NCBI RefSeq assembly: GCF_017976235.1
Contig: NZ_JACVHC010000003.1
Coordinates: 496,001-560,000 of the forward strand
DNA from: Pseudomonas anatoliensis
Lineage (GTDB): Bacteria; Pseudomonadota; Gammaproteobacteria; Pseudomonadales; Pseudomonadaceae
Length of the DNA: 64,000 nucleotides
Direction of reading: 5' to 3'
The notes under the pieces were generated by a model, which saw nothing but the letters and a program-made list of their open reading frames with translations, had not been told where the DNA came from and searched no databases. Positions 24,666 to 33,767 of the stretch are shown here, piece after piece; positions within the stretch are counted from its first letter, which is position 1, and every line of letters begins with the position of its first letter. Position numbers and translations under genes: made by a program.

Positions 24666-25941
24666 GTTTTGCGGACTCCTGAATTTTGTTGCCGTAACGG
24701 GAAATATCGAGGCCTTCGGCGCTGATTTGCGGTTTTTTCTTCGCCATCAGGTCGGCCAGCAAACGACCGGATCCGCACGCCATGGTCCAGCCGAGCGTGC
24801 CGTGCCCAGTGTTGAGGAACAGGTTCTTGAACGGCGTCGCACCCACGATCGGCGTACCGTCCGGAGTGGTCGGACGCAGGCCGGTCCAGAAGCTCGCCTC
24901 GGCCAGATTGCCGCCCTGAGGATAAAGGTCGTTGACGATCATCTCCAGGGTTTCGCGCCGACGAGGGTTCAGCGACAGGTCAAAACCGGCGATCTCGGCC
25001 ATGCCACCAACGCGGATGCGGTTGTCGAAACGGGTGATCGCGACCTTGTAGGTCTCGTCAAGAATGGTCGAAGTCGGGGCCATTGCCGGGTTGGTGATCG
25101 GCACGGTCAGCGAGTAACCCTTCAGCGGATAAACCGGCGCCTTGATGCCCAGCGGCTTGAGCAGTTGCGGCGAGTAGCTGCCGAGGGCCAGCACGTAGCG
25201 GTCGGCGGTTTCCAGTTTGCCGTCGATCCACACGCCGTTGATGCGATCACCGGCGAAGTCGAGTTTCTGGATGTCTTGGCCGAAGCGGAATTCCACACCC
25301 AGTTGCACCGCCATCTCAGCGAGACGCGTGGTGAAGATCTGGCAGTCGCCGGTCTGGTCGTTCGGCAGGCGCAGGGCACCAGCGAGAATATCGGTAACGC
25401 CCGCCAGGGCCGGCTCGACGCGGGCAATGCCGGCGCGGTCGAGGAGTTCAAACGGCACGCCGGATTCTTTCAGCACGGCGATGTCTTTGGCGGCGTTATC
25501 CAGTTGAGCCTGGGTGCGGAACAGTTGAGTCGTACCGAGGCTGCGCCCCTCGTAGGCGATGCCGGTTTCGGCGCGCAATTCGTCGAGGCAGTCGCGGCTG
25601 TACTCGGACAGACGCACCATGCGCTCCTTGTTCACCGCGTAACGATTGGCGGTGCAGTTGCGTAGCATCTGCGCCATCCACAAGTACTGGTCGATGTCAG
25701 CGGTGGCCTTGATCGCCAGAGGCGCATGGCGTTGCAACAGCCACTTGATGGCCTTGAGCGGCACGCCCGGCGCAGCCCACGGCGAGGCGTAGCCTGGCGA
25801 GACCTGGCCGGCATTGGCGAAACTGGTCTCCATGGCCGCGGCTGGCTGCCGGTCGACCACCACCACTTCAAACCCGGCACGGGCCAGATAGTAAGCACTG
25901 GCGGTACCGATGACGCCGCTACCCAAGACCATAACGCGCAT
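24637..25941 (-). CDS. dadA: D-amino acid dehydrogenase, small subunit
   Basis: A 434-residue membrane-associated flavoprotein of the DAO family. The N-terminus [20 protein letters not shown] is the FAD-binding GxGxxG motif. The C-terminal block ending [16 protein letters not shown] is typical of DadA. It oxidises D-alanine (and other D-amino acids) to pyruvate and ammonia, passing electrons to quinone. The start at 25941 is set by the FAD motif. It is first in the dadA-ridA-dadX operon and divergent from lrp, its known activator in pseudomonads; the 155-base gap holds the shared promoter. Confidence 0.95.
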   Translation of the reverse strand: MRVMVLGSGVIGTASAYYLARAGFEVVVVDRQPAAAMETSFANAGQVSPGYASPWAAPGVPLKAIKWLLQRHAPLAIKATADIDQYLWMAQMLRNCTANRYAVNKERMVRLSEYSRDCLDELRAETGIAYEGRSLGTTQLFRTQAQLDNAAKDIAVLKESGVPFELLDRAGIARVEPALAGVTDILAGALRLPNDQTGDCQIFTTRLAEMAVQLGVEFRFGQDIQKLDFAGDRINGVWIDGKLETADRYVLALGSYSPQLLKPLGIKAPVYPLKGYSLTVPITNPAMAPTSTILDETYKVAITRFDNRIRVGGMAEIAGFDLSLNPRRRETLEMIVNDLYPQGGNLAEASFWTGLRPTTPDGTPIVGATPFKNLFLNTGHGTLGWTMACGSGRLLADLMAKKKPQISAEGLDISRYGNKIQESAKHGNPAPAHQ

Positions 25942-26096
25942 TTTTGTATCCCTCATCGCGGCGTGCCGCGTACGTCTGTTGTTAGAGCAATGATGCGCGC
26001 AGTGTAAAAAAGATTTGCCAGTGCTTTTCACTGTATAAGCGCCTATATTTGGCGACAATTCTCGGCAAAAACCCTTTTCACGGAGGCGCATCCCCT

Positions 26097-26585
26097 ATGC
26101 GTACCAATACTCAGACCAAACGTGAGCTGGACAAGATCGACCGCAACATCTTGCGGATCCTGCAGGCGGACGGGCGGATTTCCTTTACCGAACTCGGGGA
26201 AAAGGTCGGCCTCTCCACCACGCCGTGCACCGAGCGGGTGCGGCGCCTGGAACGCGAGGGGATCATCATGGGCTACAACGCCCGGCTGAATCCGCAGCAC
26301 TTGAAAGGTAGCTTGCTGGTGTTCGTCGAGATCAGCCTCGACTACAAATCCGGCGACACTTTCGAAGAGTTCAGACGCGCGGTGCTGAAGTTGCCCCACG
26401 TGCTGGAGTGTCACCTGGTGTCAGGGGATTTCGACTATCTGGTGAAGGCGCGGATTTCCGAGATGGCGTCGTACCGCAAGCTGCTCGGCGACATTCTGTT
26501 GAAGCTGCCGCATGTGCGTGAATCGAAGAGCTATATCGTGATGGAAGAGGTGAAAGAGAGCCTGAACTTGCCGATTCCGGATTGA
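26097..26585 (+). CDS. lrp: Leucine-responsive-type regulator Lrp (DadR)
   Basis: A 162-residue AsnC/Lrp-family protein: an N-terminal helix-turn-helix (SFTELGEKVGLSTTPCTERVRRLE) and a C-terminal RAM ligand domain. Closely Lrp-like. In P. aeruginosa and P. putida the protein at this position (DadR/Lrp) activates dadAX in response to alanine, and the divergent layout with dadA here supports the same role. The start at 26097 follows a GGAGG-type site in CACGGAGGCGC. Confidence 0.93.
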   Translation: MRTNTQTKRELDKIDRNILRILQADGRISFTELGEKVGLSTTPCTERVRRLEREGIIMGYNARLNPQHLKGSLLVFVEISLDYKSGDTFEEFRRAVLKLPHVLECHLVSGDFDYLVKARISEMASYRKLLGDILLKLPHVRESKSYIVMEEVKESLNLPIPD

Positions 26586-26604
26586 TATTTGTGGCGTCTG
26601 ACCT

Positions 26605-26703
26605 GGCCCCATCGCTGGCAAGCCAGCTCCCACAGTGATTTGTCGCGTTCACAAAATCTGTATCCACCGCCGTACCTGTGGGAGCTGGCTTGCCAGCGAT
26701 GGC
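26605..26703. repeat. REP doublet, family D (inverted)
   Basis: CATCGCTGGCAAGCCAGCTC and its inverted copy GAGCTGGCTTGCCAGCGATG lie between the convergent lrp and YkgJ-type genes. A diverged second copy is at 39.9 kb. Confidence 0.9.
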
Positions 26704-26722
26704 AGCAACGCTGTTCAACCGG

Positions 26723-27076
26723 CTAAACCAACACCTGCCGATTCGCCGCCATGTATTCGAAAATCTGCTTTTCAGCGCGTGGATGAATCAGCTCCACCGG
26801 CCCGCGCCCATTCGGGCAAGGCAACGTCTTCGTCGTCCCAAACAACCGGCAAATCAGCGGCCGTTCGCCATACACCGTGCAGCCGTTCGGCCCCAGGTGT
26901 ACGCAGTTCAGCTCGTCCATCGCCGCATCCTGCTCGGCGCGGGTCTTGCGCGGCAGGCGCGCCATCTCTTCGGGCGAGGTGGTCACTGGCCCACAGCAGT
27001 CGTGGCAGCCCGGCACGCACTCGAACGTGGGGATCTGCTGACGCAGGGTGCGGATTTTCTCGCTGTTGCAGCTCAT
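26723..27076 (-). CDS. YkgJ family Cys-cluster protein (putative zinc/iron chelating)
   Basis: A 117-residue protein with the Cys pattern of the YkgJ/CxxCxxCC family: FECVPGCHDCCG near the N-terminus, then NCVHLGPNGCTVYGERPLICRLFG and one more Cys (CPNGRG). The cluster probably binds zinc or an iron-sulfur centre. The function is unknown. The start at 27076 (MSCNSEK) is preferred; the longer frame runs through the divergent intergenic region. It is convergent with lrp and divergent from the PuuB-like oxidase gene. Confidence 0.82.
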   Translation of the reverse strand: MSCNSEKIRTLRQQIPTFECVPGCHDCCGPVTTSPEEMARLPRKTRAEQDAAMDELNCVHLGPNGCTVYGERPLICRLFGTTKTLPCPNGRGPVELIHPRAEKQIFEYMAANRQVLV

Positions 27077-27222
27077 CGAAACAGTGACCGACGTGAAGTA
27101 GGCGGCAATTGTGCCGCAAAAGCCGTGATCCAGACACCACAGGCCGACCAGTGTTGCCCGACTTCGCGCGTGCGGCTTATGCTCCGTCAAATTTTCTCGA
27201 CACCCCGCTCAGGATGACGCCC

Positions 27223-28533
27223 ATGACTGCCCGCGCCCACACCACCGCGAGCCAACCTCACGCTGCCTCTTATTACGCCGCCAGCAGCCTGCCGCAACCG
27301 GATCACCCGTTGCTGCAAGGCGAGGTGATTGCGGATGTGTGCGTGGTTGGCGGCGGCTTTTCCGGGCTGAACACCGCGCTGGAACTGGCCGAACGTGGCC
27401 TCAGCGTGGTGTTGCTCGAAGCGCACAAGATCGGCTGGGGTGCCAGCGGTCGCAATGGCGGGCAACTGATTCGCGGGGTTGGCCATGGGCTGGATCAGTT
27501 CACTAACGTGATCGGCGCCGATGGCGTGCGGCAGATGAAACTCATGGGCCTGGAAGCGGTGGAAATTGTCCGTCAGCGCGTCGAGCGTTTTCAGATTGCC
27601 TGCGATTTGACCTGGGGCTACTGCGACCTCGCCAACAAGCCGTCGGACCTCGAAGGTTTTGCCGAAGATGCCGAGGAGCTGCGCAGCCTCGGTTATCGCC
27701 ACGAAACCCGGCTGCTGCAAGCCAATGAAATGCACACCGTGGTCGGTTCCAAACGCTACATCGGTGGTTTGATCGACATGGGTTCCGGCCATCTGCATCC
27801 GCTGAATCTGGCGCTGGGCGAAGCCGCAGCAGCGCAGCAACTGGGCGTCAGATTGTTCGAGCAGTCGGCCGTCACGCGCATCGATTACGGCCCGCAAGTG
27901 CGCGTGCATACCGCCCAGGGTTCAGTTCGCGCCAAAACTCTGGTGCTGGGCTGCAACGCCTATCTGAACAACCTCAATGCGCAGCTCAGTGGAAAAGTGC
28001 TGCCCGCCGGCAGCTACATCATCGCCACTGAACCGTTGAGCGAACAACAAGCTCACCAGTTGCTGCCGCAAAACATGGCGGTCTGCGACCAACGTGTGGC
28101 GCTGGATTACTACCGGCTTTCGGCGGATCGCCGCTTGCTGTTCGGCGGTGCGTGTCATTACTCGGGGCGCGATCCAAAGGACATCGGCGCGTACATGCAG
28201 CCGAAGATGCTTGAAGTGTTTCCGCAATTGGCCGGGGTGAGAATCGATTATCAGTGGGGCGGGATGATCGGCATCGGCGCCAACCGTTTGCCACAGATCG
28301 GTCGGCTCGCGGATCAACCGAACGTGTATTACGCCCAGGCGTACTCCGGACATGGCGTGAACGCCACGCACCTTGCGGGCAAGTTGCTGGCCGAAGCGAT
28401 CAGCGGGCAGCACAGCGGCGGGTTTGATCTGTTCGCCAAAGTGCCGCACATCACCTTCCCCGGCGGCAAGCATTTTCGCTCGCCATTGTTGGCGCTGGGG
28501 ATGTTGTGGCATCGCCTCAAGGAATTGCGATGA
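27223..28533 (+). CDS. FAD-dependent oxidoreductase, PuuB/OrdL-like
   Basis: A 436-residue DAO-family flavoprotein. The FAD motif is VCVVGGGFSGLNTALELAE (about 40-58), followed by GWGASGRNGGQ, both typical of gamma-glutamylputrescine oxidase (PuuB) and related amine oxidases. The C-terminal block QAYSGHGVNATHLAGK is also family-typical. It would oxidise a (glutamylated) amine to an aldehyde, hydrogen peroxide and ammonia. The KauB-like aldehyde dehydrogenase at 37.8 kb and the PuuR-like regulator at 22.5 kb suit such a pathway. The start at 27223 has AGGA eight bases upstream; ATG 27214 is possible. Confidence 0.88.
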   Translation: MTARAHTTASQPHAASYYAASSLPQPDHPLLQGEVIADVCVVGGGFSGLNTALELAERGLSVVLLEAHKIGWGASGRNGGQLIRGVGHGLDQFTNVIGADGVRQMKLMGLEAVEIVRQRVERFQIACDLTWGYCDLANKPSDLEGFAEDAEELRSLGYRHETRLLQANEMHTVVGSKRYIGGLIDMGSGHLHPLNLALGEAAAAQQLGVRLFEQSAVTRIDYGPQVRVHTAQGSVRAKTLVLGCNAYLNNLNAQLSGKVLPAGSYIIATEPLSEQQAHQLLPQNMAVCDQRVALDYYRLSADRRLLFGGACHYSGRDPKDIGAYMQPKMLEVFPQLAGVRIDYQWGGMIGIGANRLPQIGRLADQPNVYYAQAYSGHGVNATHLAGKLLAEAISGQHSGGFDLFAKVPHITFPGGKHFRSPLLALGMLWHRLKELR

Positions 28534-28540
28534 AGTAGCG

Positions 28541-28632
28541 CCCTGTAGGAGCTGCCGCAGGCTGCGATCTTTTGACTTTGCCTTTGAAAAAACAAGATCA
28601 AAAGATCGCAGCCTGCGGCAGCTCCTACAGGG
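28541..28632. repeat. REP doublet, family A (inverted)
   Basis: The arms GCTGCCGCAGGCTGCGATC and GATCGCAGCCTGCGGCAGC are separated by an AT-rich spacer, between the PuuB-like gene and the convergent DUF1127 gene. Confidence 0.9.
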
Positions 28633-28648
28633 AGTGCATTTCAACGTG

Positions 28649-28894
28649 TCAGATCCGCCAGAATGGCTTCAACCCCTCTTCCAGCGCCTGCTCGCGTGAC
28701 AACCCGACATCCTTGAGCTGATCGTTTGTCATGTTCAGCAATGCCTTGCGCGTGTGCAGACGATGCCAGAACAGATCCCAGCGACTGAGGCCGGACGGTG
28801 CGTTGCGCATGGCGCTGTTCCACGCACTGTCCTCCTGCCCTGCCTCCAGTTCCTGACTGTGTAACGTCAGCCGCACATCGCTCAAGCCGTTCAT
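28649..28894 (-). CDS. DUF1127 domain protein
   Basis: An 81-residue protein whose C-terminal half (LLNMTNDQLKDVGLSREQAL, ending KPFWRI) is the DUF1127/YjiS signature. The N-terminal half is variable and includes RWDLFWHRLHTRKAL, a basic stretch like those proposed to bind RNA in small DUF1127 proteins. It is divergent from a MocR-type regulator gene and shares its promoter region, which carries four copies of ATCTGTA, so it is a probable target of that regulator. The specific function is unknown. Confidence 0.85.
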   Translation of the reverse strand: MNGLSDVRLTLHSQELEAGQEDSAWNSAMRNAPSGLSRWDLFWHRLHTRKALLNMTNDQLKDVGLSREQALEEGLKPFWRI

Positions 28895-28956
28895 TTTTGT
28901 CGCTCCTGTTTACTTGGGTAGCCAGAGATTCCATGATGCGCGGGCCGGCAAAAGCA

Positions 28957-29038
28957 TTACAGATTCAACTCATCTGTATTAAATCCATACAGATTTGCTA
29001 CACCTGCTACTGAATTGCCGATTTACGCCGCATCTGTA
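28957..29038. promoter_or_regulatory. Cluster of four ATCTGTA words in the MocR/DUF1127 divergent promoter
   Basis: TACAGAT at 28958-28964, ATCTGTA at 28972-28978, TACAGAT at 28988-28994 and ATCTGTA at 29032-29038. The middle two form an exact dyad ATCTGTAT-N7-ATACAGAT. This looks like an operator array for the adjacent MocR-type regulator, which would control its own gene and the DUF1127 gene. Confidence 0.6.
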
Positions 29039-29073
29039 CTGGTTTTTCGAATCACCTGCATCGAGGCAGTGCC

Positions 29074-30492
29074 ATGACGCTTTATGTGAATCTCGCCGAA
29101 CTGCTCGGCACACGCATCGAACAAGGCTTCTATCGTCCAGGTGATCGACTGCCGTCGGTGCGCGCCTTGAGCGTAGAACATGGCGTCAGCCTCAGCACGG
29201 TGCAGCAGGCTTATCGCATGCTTGAGGACGGTGGTTTGGCCACACCGAAACCCAAATCCGGTTACTTCGTGCCGGTCGGGCGCGAGCTTCCGGAGCTGCC
29301 CGCCGTCGGCCGCCCGGCGCAGCGGCCGGTGGAGATCTCGCAGTGGGATCAGGTGCTGGAGCTGATTCGCGCGGTGCCGCGCAAGGATGTGGTGCAACTC
29401 GGTCGCGGCATGCCCGACATCAGCTCACCGACCATGAAGCCGCTGCTGCGCGGACTGGCACGGATCAGCCGGCGCCAGGACATGCCCGGGCTGTATTACG
29501 ACAACATCCACGGCACCCTCGAACTGCGTGAGCAGATCGCCCGGCTGATGCTCGATTCCGGCTGCCAGTTGAGCGCCAGCGACCTTGTCGTCACCACCGG
29601 TTGCCACGAAGCGCTATCCACCAGCATCCGCGCGATCTGCGAGCCCGGCGACATCGTCGCGGTGGATTCGCCAAGTTTCCACGGCGCCATGCAGACGCTC
29701 AAAGGGCTGGGCATGAAGGCTTTGGAAATCCCCACCGACCCGCTCACTGGCATCAGCCTCGAAGCGTTGGAACTGGCGCTGGAGCAGTGGCCGATCAAGG
29801 TCATCCAGCTCACCCCCAACTGCAATAATCCGCTGGGCTACATCATGCCGGAGTCGCGCAAACGTGCCCTGCTCAACCTCGCACAGCGCTTCGACGTGGC
29901 AATCATCGAGGACGATGTGTATGGCGAACTGGCCTACACCTACCCGCGCCCACGCACGATCAAATCCTTCGATGAAGACGGCCGCGTGCTGCTTTGCAGT
30001 TCGTTTTCCAAAACGTTAGCGCCGGGGCTGCGCATCGGCTGGGTCGCGCCGGGTCGGTATCTGGAACGGGTGCTGCACATGAAATACATCAGCACCGGAT
30101 CGACCGCGCCACAGCCGCAAATCGCCATTGCCGAATTTCTCAAGTCCGGCCACTTCGAACCGCATTTGCGGCGGATGCGTACGCAATACCAGCGCAATCG
30201 CGACATAATGATCGACTGGGTGACTCGCTACTTCCCCGCCGGCACGCGCGCCAGCCGCCCGCAAGGCAGCTTCATGTTGTGGGTCGAACTGCCGGAAGGC
30301 TTCGACGCGCTGAAACTGAATCGTGCGCTGCTCGAGGAAGGCGTACAGATTGCCGTTGGCAGCATCTTTTCCGCCTCGGGCAAGTACCGCAATTGCCTGC
30401 GCATGAACTACGCCGCCAAACCAACGCCGCAAATTGAAGAGGCGGTGCACAAAGTCGGCGCGGCGGCGATCCGGCTACTGGCCCTCGGCTGA
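29074..30492 (+). CDS. MocR-type regulator: GntR helix-turn-helix fused to a PLP aminotransferase fold
   Basis: A 472-residue protein. Residues 1-70 are a GntR winged helix (DRLPSVRALSVEHGVSLSTV) and residues 100-470 an aminotransferase class I-like domain with the NNPLGYIMP block and the PLP lysine in SSFSKTLAPGLRIGW. Proteins of this kind act as PLP-sensing transcription factors rather than metabolic enzymes. It is divergent from the DUF1127 gene across a promoter with a repeated operator word. Its stop codon overlaps the convergent usher gene by 18 bases. Confidence 0.9.
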   Translation: MTLYVNLAELLGTRIEQGFYRPGDRLPSVRALSVEHGVSLSTVQQAYRMLEDGGLATPKPKSGYFVPVGRELPELPAVGRPAQRPVEISQWDQVLELIRAVPRKDVVQLGRGMPDISSPTMKPLLRGLARISRRQDMPGLYYDNIHGTLELREQIARLMLDSGCQLSASDLVVTTGCHEALSTSIRAICEPGDIVAVDSPSFHGAMQTLKGLGMKALEIPTDPLTGISLEALELALEQWPIKVIQLTPNCNNPLGYIMPESRKRALLNLAQRFDVAIIEDDVYGELAYTYPRPRTIKSFDEDGRVLLCSSFSKTLAPGLRIGWVAPGRYLERVLHMKYISTGSTAPQPQIAIAEFLKSGHFEPHLRRMRTQYQRNRDIMIDWVTRYFPAGTRASRPQGSFMLWVELPEGFDALKLNRALLEEGVQIAVGSIFSASGKYRNCLRMNYAAKPTPQIEEAVHKVGAAAIRLLALG

Positions 30493-32925
30493 TTGGCAGA
30501 CAGCGTCGACCGTTGCATACAGTTTATCGGTGTCGCTGCTTGCCGGCGCATCGACCTCGACCTGGCAGGCTTGACCGCTGCCGGAGTCGATCCGCAACCG
30601 CACCAGGACTGGCGCATCGATCAGGTACACCAGCCCGGCATCCACCACATTGGTCAGGTAGTTGCCCTGGGCATCCTGCACCGATGCACCTTTACGGACG
30701 GGTAAACCGTCAGGCGTACGCACCTGCAGCATCAGACGGCGCACGGTGTCTACGGGAAAGTCCAGGCGCGGCACGGCGCCACGTCCGGCTTCGACTTCCT
30801 GATAACCATTGAGTACATCCACATTGCGCGGCAGGCTGCGGGTGTCGATTTCGACTCGATTGGTGCGCCACGCCGACAAACTGGAAGCCACTGCCCGCCC
30901 CGCGCCATCGGTCCAGACCGGACCTTGCGGCGTGCTCAACTGGATACCGGCATCGTCACCTGCCTTGACCAGCGCAAAGGTCTCGCGCACCGGATAAGGC
31001 GATAGCGTCACGCCCCCTTCGTGCAGCACCAGACCACCGCGCAGCCCGGCGTCATAACGGCTCGAGCCGACGCTATTACGCGAGTAGCCAAGGTCGACGC
31101 TGGTGTAACGCGGCAATGCACTGAGCCGGGCATTGAAGTCGGTCTGCCCGTTCTGGGTACGCTCCATGCCCATGCTGTAATCCATCGTGTCGCTCAATTG
31201 TTCGGCGTAACGCACGCCTGTGCGCGAGCCCCGGTGCTCATCGTGGCGGGCGAATGTGCTCAGTCTGCGTTTGCTTCCCAGCGGCAGACTAACAGTCAGG
31301 TAGGCGCTGTCACCTCGCCCCCCCATGGCGGAGCTGCTGCTTTCGCGCTGAACACTGAGCGATAAGTTGGCCCTGGAATAAGTCTGCGACCATGTCGCCC
31401 CCATCCGCGAATGTTGCGTGCTGCCCTGCCCCGCATACGTTGACCAGAAGCCGGAAAAGGCGCCCCAGTCACGACTCGAGTAGTTGACCCCGGCGCCCCA
31501 TTGTCGCTCGCCCTGCTGGTCCAGCTCCTCTCCAGCACCCTGCCCCGTCTGCGCCAAGGTACGAAACCCCCCGCTGCGCCGGCTCATATTGAGACTGGCT
31601 GACAGGCCGTAGCCCAAAGGCATCCCGAGCGCCGCTTGCGTCCTCCGGCCATTACCCGAATTCACGGTCATGGAATTAAGCTGCTGCACGCTGACCACCG
31701 CCCCCATGCCCACAGCCTGCGTTAATTCCCACCCTGCGGAACGATAGTCGCCGGCACCCATGATCCCGGCGCTGAAGCCAGTCGCCGAGCCCAACAACCA
31801 GTCTTTGTTGGCCGCCACGAAGGTCGGCGCTTCGCGGTCATCATTGCGCATTCGCCGGACCTTTCCTGCCGCAAGCCCATATCCTGGTTTCGCCGGCAGG
31901 GTCGGGGCTCTCAAAGAGGCTGCCGGAACGAGAAATACGTGGCGCTCACCACTTTCGGCCACAACCGTAACTTCCAGATCCAGATGGCGACTCAACAGTG
32001 GCAAATTGCGCAGTGCAAACGGCCCGCCCGGTACCACCGTGGAATAGACCACCACGCCGCTCTGCCGAACTTCGATCCGCGCGGGCGAAGGTGCATGACC
32101 TTCCACGACCGAGCCGCTGCCGGCATCTTCTGGCACGGCCCCGGCCAAGGCCGAATCCGGCAAGATTTGAATACCCGTGAACGGCTCGCCCGCGAACAAC
32201 GATGAACGCATGTTGAGCTGCCCGACCTGCACCTGCGCCGCATACGCCTCCCATGTGCGAGAAGCCTGGGTATAGAGGACATCGAAACGCTCGGTATCCG
32301 CAAATGAGGTGTAGTTCTGCCGACTGCGCACCACCCAATCGGCAGCGTTGAATCCCAACTCGGTGCCAAGGTTCAGATATTGGGTCGAATGGCCAAGACT
32401 GGAGTCGCTCACCACCAGCGCGTCGTAGTTGAACAACCCGGCCCTGCCCCCCGACTGCCAGGCGCGCGCAGCAGACTTGGGTTCAAGCAGCAAACCAGTC
32501 GGCACCAGCAGCATCACCCTTTGCGAACCGGGATCAAGCCGTACTTGCACGTCGGGGAGATGATCCTCGACGTGAGCACAGCTACCATTCTCGGCGTTGT
32601 CAGGCAGGCCGGAAGGCACCGCAATGGACGCCTGATCCAGTAACCGGGTATCGAGACACAACTGCCCGTTGCCATCAAACGTCGCCAAAATCGAACCCAA
32701 AGCCCTGCCGTTGACCTCAAGCGCCACTCGACTGCGTCCGGCCGTGAAACGGGGTTCAACGCCGAAAAACCGGGCGGTGGCAGGGTCGATACCGCGTGCC
32801 TCCAGTACCGCTGGGTCGAACTCGGTATACGTCTGGGCCGAGGCTGCTGAAGGCATCAGGAGGATCGGCGCCAACCACCAGGGGACAGCGCAAGACACAC
32901 GCTGGATCTGTGCGCTGCGTTTCAT
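30475..32925 (-). CDS. Fimbrial outer-membrane usher
   Basis: An 816-residue outer-membrane protein with a signal peptide (cut near AASA-QTYTE). It has the usher plan: an N-terminal chaperone-binding domain (to about 140), a long beta-barrel with a plug (SPARIEVRQSGVVVYSTVVPGGPFAL block near 290), and C-terminal plate-like domains (ending near DAVCQ). It assembles and secretes chaperone-bound pilins. The start overlaps the chaperone stop (ATGA). Its 3' end runs directly into convergent mocR, so no subunit gene follows it. Confidence 0.9.
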   Translation of the reverse strand: MKRSAQIQRVSCAVPWWLAPILLMPSAASAQTYTEFDPAVLEARGIDPATARFFGVEPRFTAGRSRVALEVNGRALGSILATFDGNGQLCLDTRLLDQASIAVPSGLPDNAENGSCAHVEDHLPDVQVRLDPGSQRVMLLVPTGLLLEPKSAARAWQSGGRAGLFNYDALVVSDSSLGHSTQYLNLGTELGFNAADWVVRSRQNYTSFADTERFDVLYTQASRTWEAYAAQVQVGQLNMRSSLFAGEPFTGIQILPDSALAGAVPEDAGSGSVVEGHAPSPARIEVRQSGVVVYSTVVPGGPFALRNLPLLSRHLDLEVTVVAESGERHVFLVPAASLRAPTLPAKPGYGLAAGKVRRMRNDDREAPTFVAANKDWLLGSATGFSAGIMGAGDYRSAGWELTQAVGMGAVVSVQQLNSMTVNSGNGRRTQAALGMPLGYGLSASLNMSRRSGGFRTLAQTGQGAGEELDQQGERQWGAGVNYSSRDWGAFSGFWSTYAGQGSTQHSRMGATWSQTYSRANLSLSVQRESSSSAMGGRGDSAYLTVSLPLGSKRRLSTFARHDEHRGSRTGVRYAEQLSDTMDYSMGMERTQNGQTDFNARLSALPRYTSVDLGYSRNSVGSSRYDAGLRGGLVLHEGGVTLSPYPVRETFALVKAGDDAGIQLSTPQGPVWTDGAGRAVASSLSAWRTNRVEIDTRSLPRNVDVLNGYQEVEAGRGAVPRLDFPVDTVRRLMLQVRTPDGLPVRKGASVQDAQGNYLTNVVDAGLVYLIDAPVLVRLRIDSGSGQACQVEVDAPASSDTDKLYATVDAVCQSAEGQ

Positions 32926-33629
32926 TTTTGAACGATCAACGGCGCGTCGAAGCTGTCGACGGCAAAACCGTACGTTGTCGCCGGAAACAACCGTACGTGA
33001 CTGGCCAATGTCGACGGTGTGTCGAGCATCATCACTTCGCCCGGCAAAATGTAAGTACGTTGCAGATCGAGCGTGACGCCACCGGGAATCAGGCTCACCG
33101 CTTTGGACAGCCTGACCACATACGGGCTTGGGTTACTCACGCGAATTTGTCGGCCGGCAACGCTCCAGACCAGGCGTTTCCAGGGCGTACGGTCGATAGC
33201 CAGATCGGCTGGCCGGACAATCACCGGGATGTTCTGACGCACGGTCAGATACACCTGAGCGCCGTTTCCCTCTTGCCGTGGGCTGATCCCTTCGAATACC
33301 ACGCGTTGCAGTCGCTCGGTTTTCAGCGGTGCGACGTCCCGCAAAATGAACCGCACTTGCTGACTTTTGCCCGGCTCCACCCGCGCCACCGGCGGATTGA
33401 GCAATAGCAGCAGCTCGGTATCCTCGGGAATGTGCTCGATGGTGCTGTAGAGCAATGCCGGCTGGTCGTCGGAGTTGCGGACATTCAGGGTCGCTTCCCC
33501 CGACGCTTGATCGACCACCACAACCGGCGTTTCCGGGACCATGCCAGCGGCATGGCTACTGATGCTCATAAATGACAGGCACACGGCCACGAAGGCGACA
33601 GGCACCTGGAAAGAAAAAAGGGGATACAT
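32922..33629 (-). CDS. Periplasmic fimbrial chaperone
   Basis: A 235-residue PapD-like chaperone with a signal peptide (ending near SHAA) and two immunoglobulin-like domains. The expected patterns are visible: NPPVARVEPGKSQQVRFI in the first domain and ISPRQEGNGAQVYLTVRQNIPVIVRP at the domain junction. It would cap subunits by donor-strand complementation and pass them to the usher encoded immediately downstream. It is preceded by a 138-base gap after the pilin gene. Confidence 0.92.
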   Translation of the reverse strand: MYPLFSFQVPVAFVAVCLSFMSISSHAAGMVPETPVVVVDQASGEATLNVRNSDDQPALLYSTIEHIPEDTELLLLLNPPVARVEPGKSQQVRFILRDVAPLKTERLQRVVFEGISPRQEGNGAQVYLTVRQNIPVIVRPADLAIDRTPWKRLVWSVAGRQIRVSNPSPYVVRLSKAVSLIPGGVTLDLQRTYILPGEVMMLDTPSTLASHVRLFPATTYGFAVDSFDAPLIVQK

Positions 33630-33767
33630 GAAATTCTCCTGCGGGTATCGGCCGAAATGCGTCAGGCAATTTCGGCCGATACCTTGATGCGAAAAAATAC
33701 GCGCTAACGCTATTCAGGCCCTGCGAGGCGCATCACGCGATCCGCATGGGTTCGGCAGTTTTTCGAC

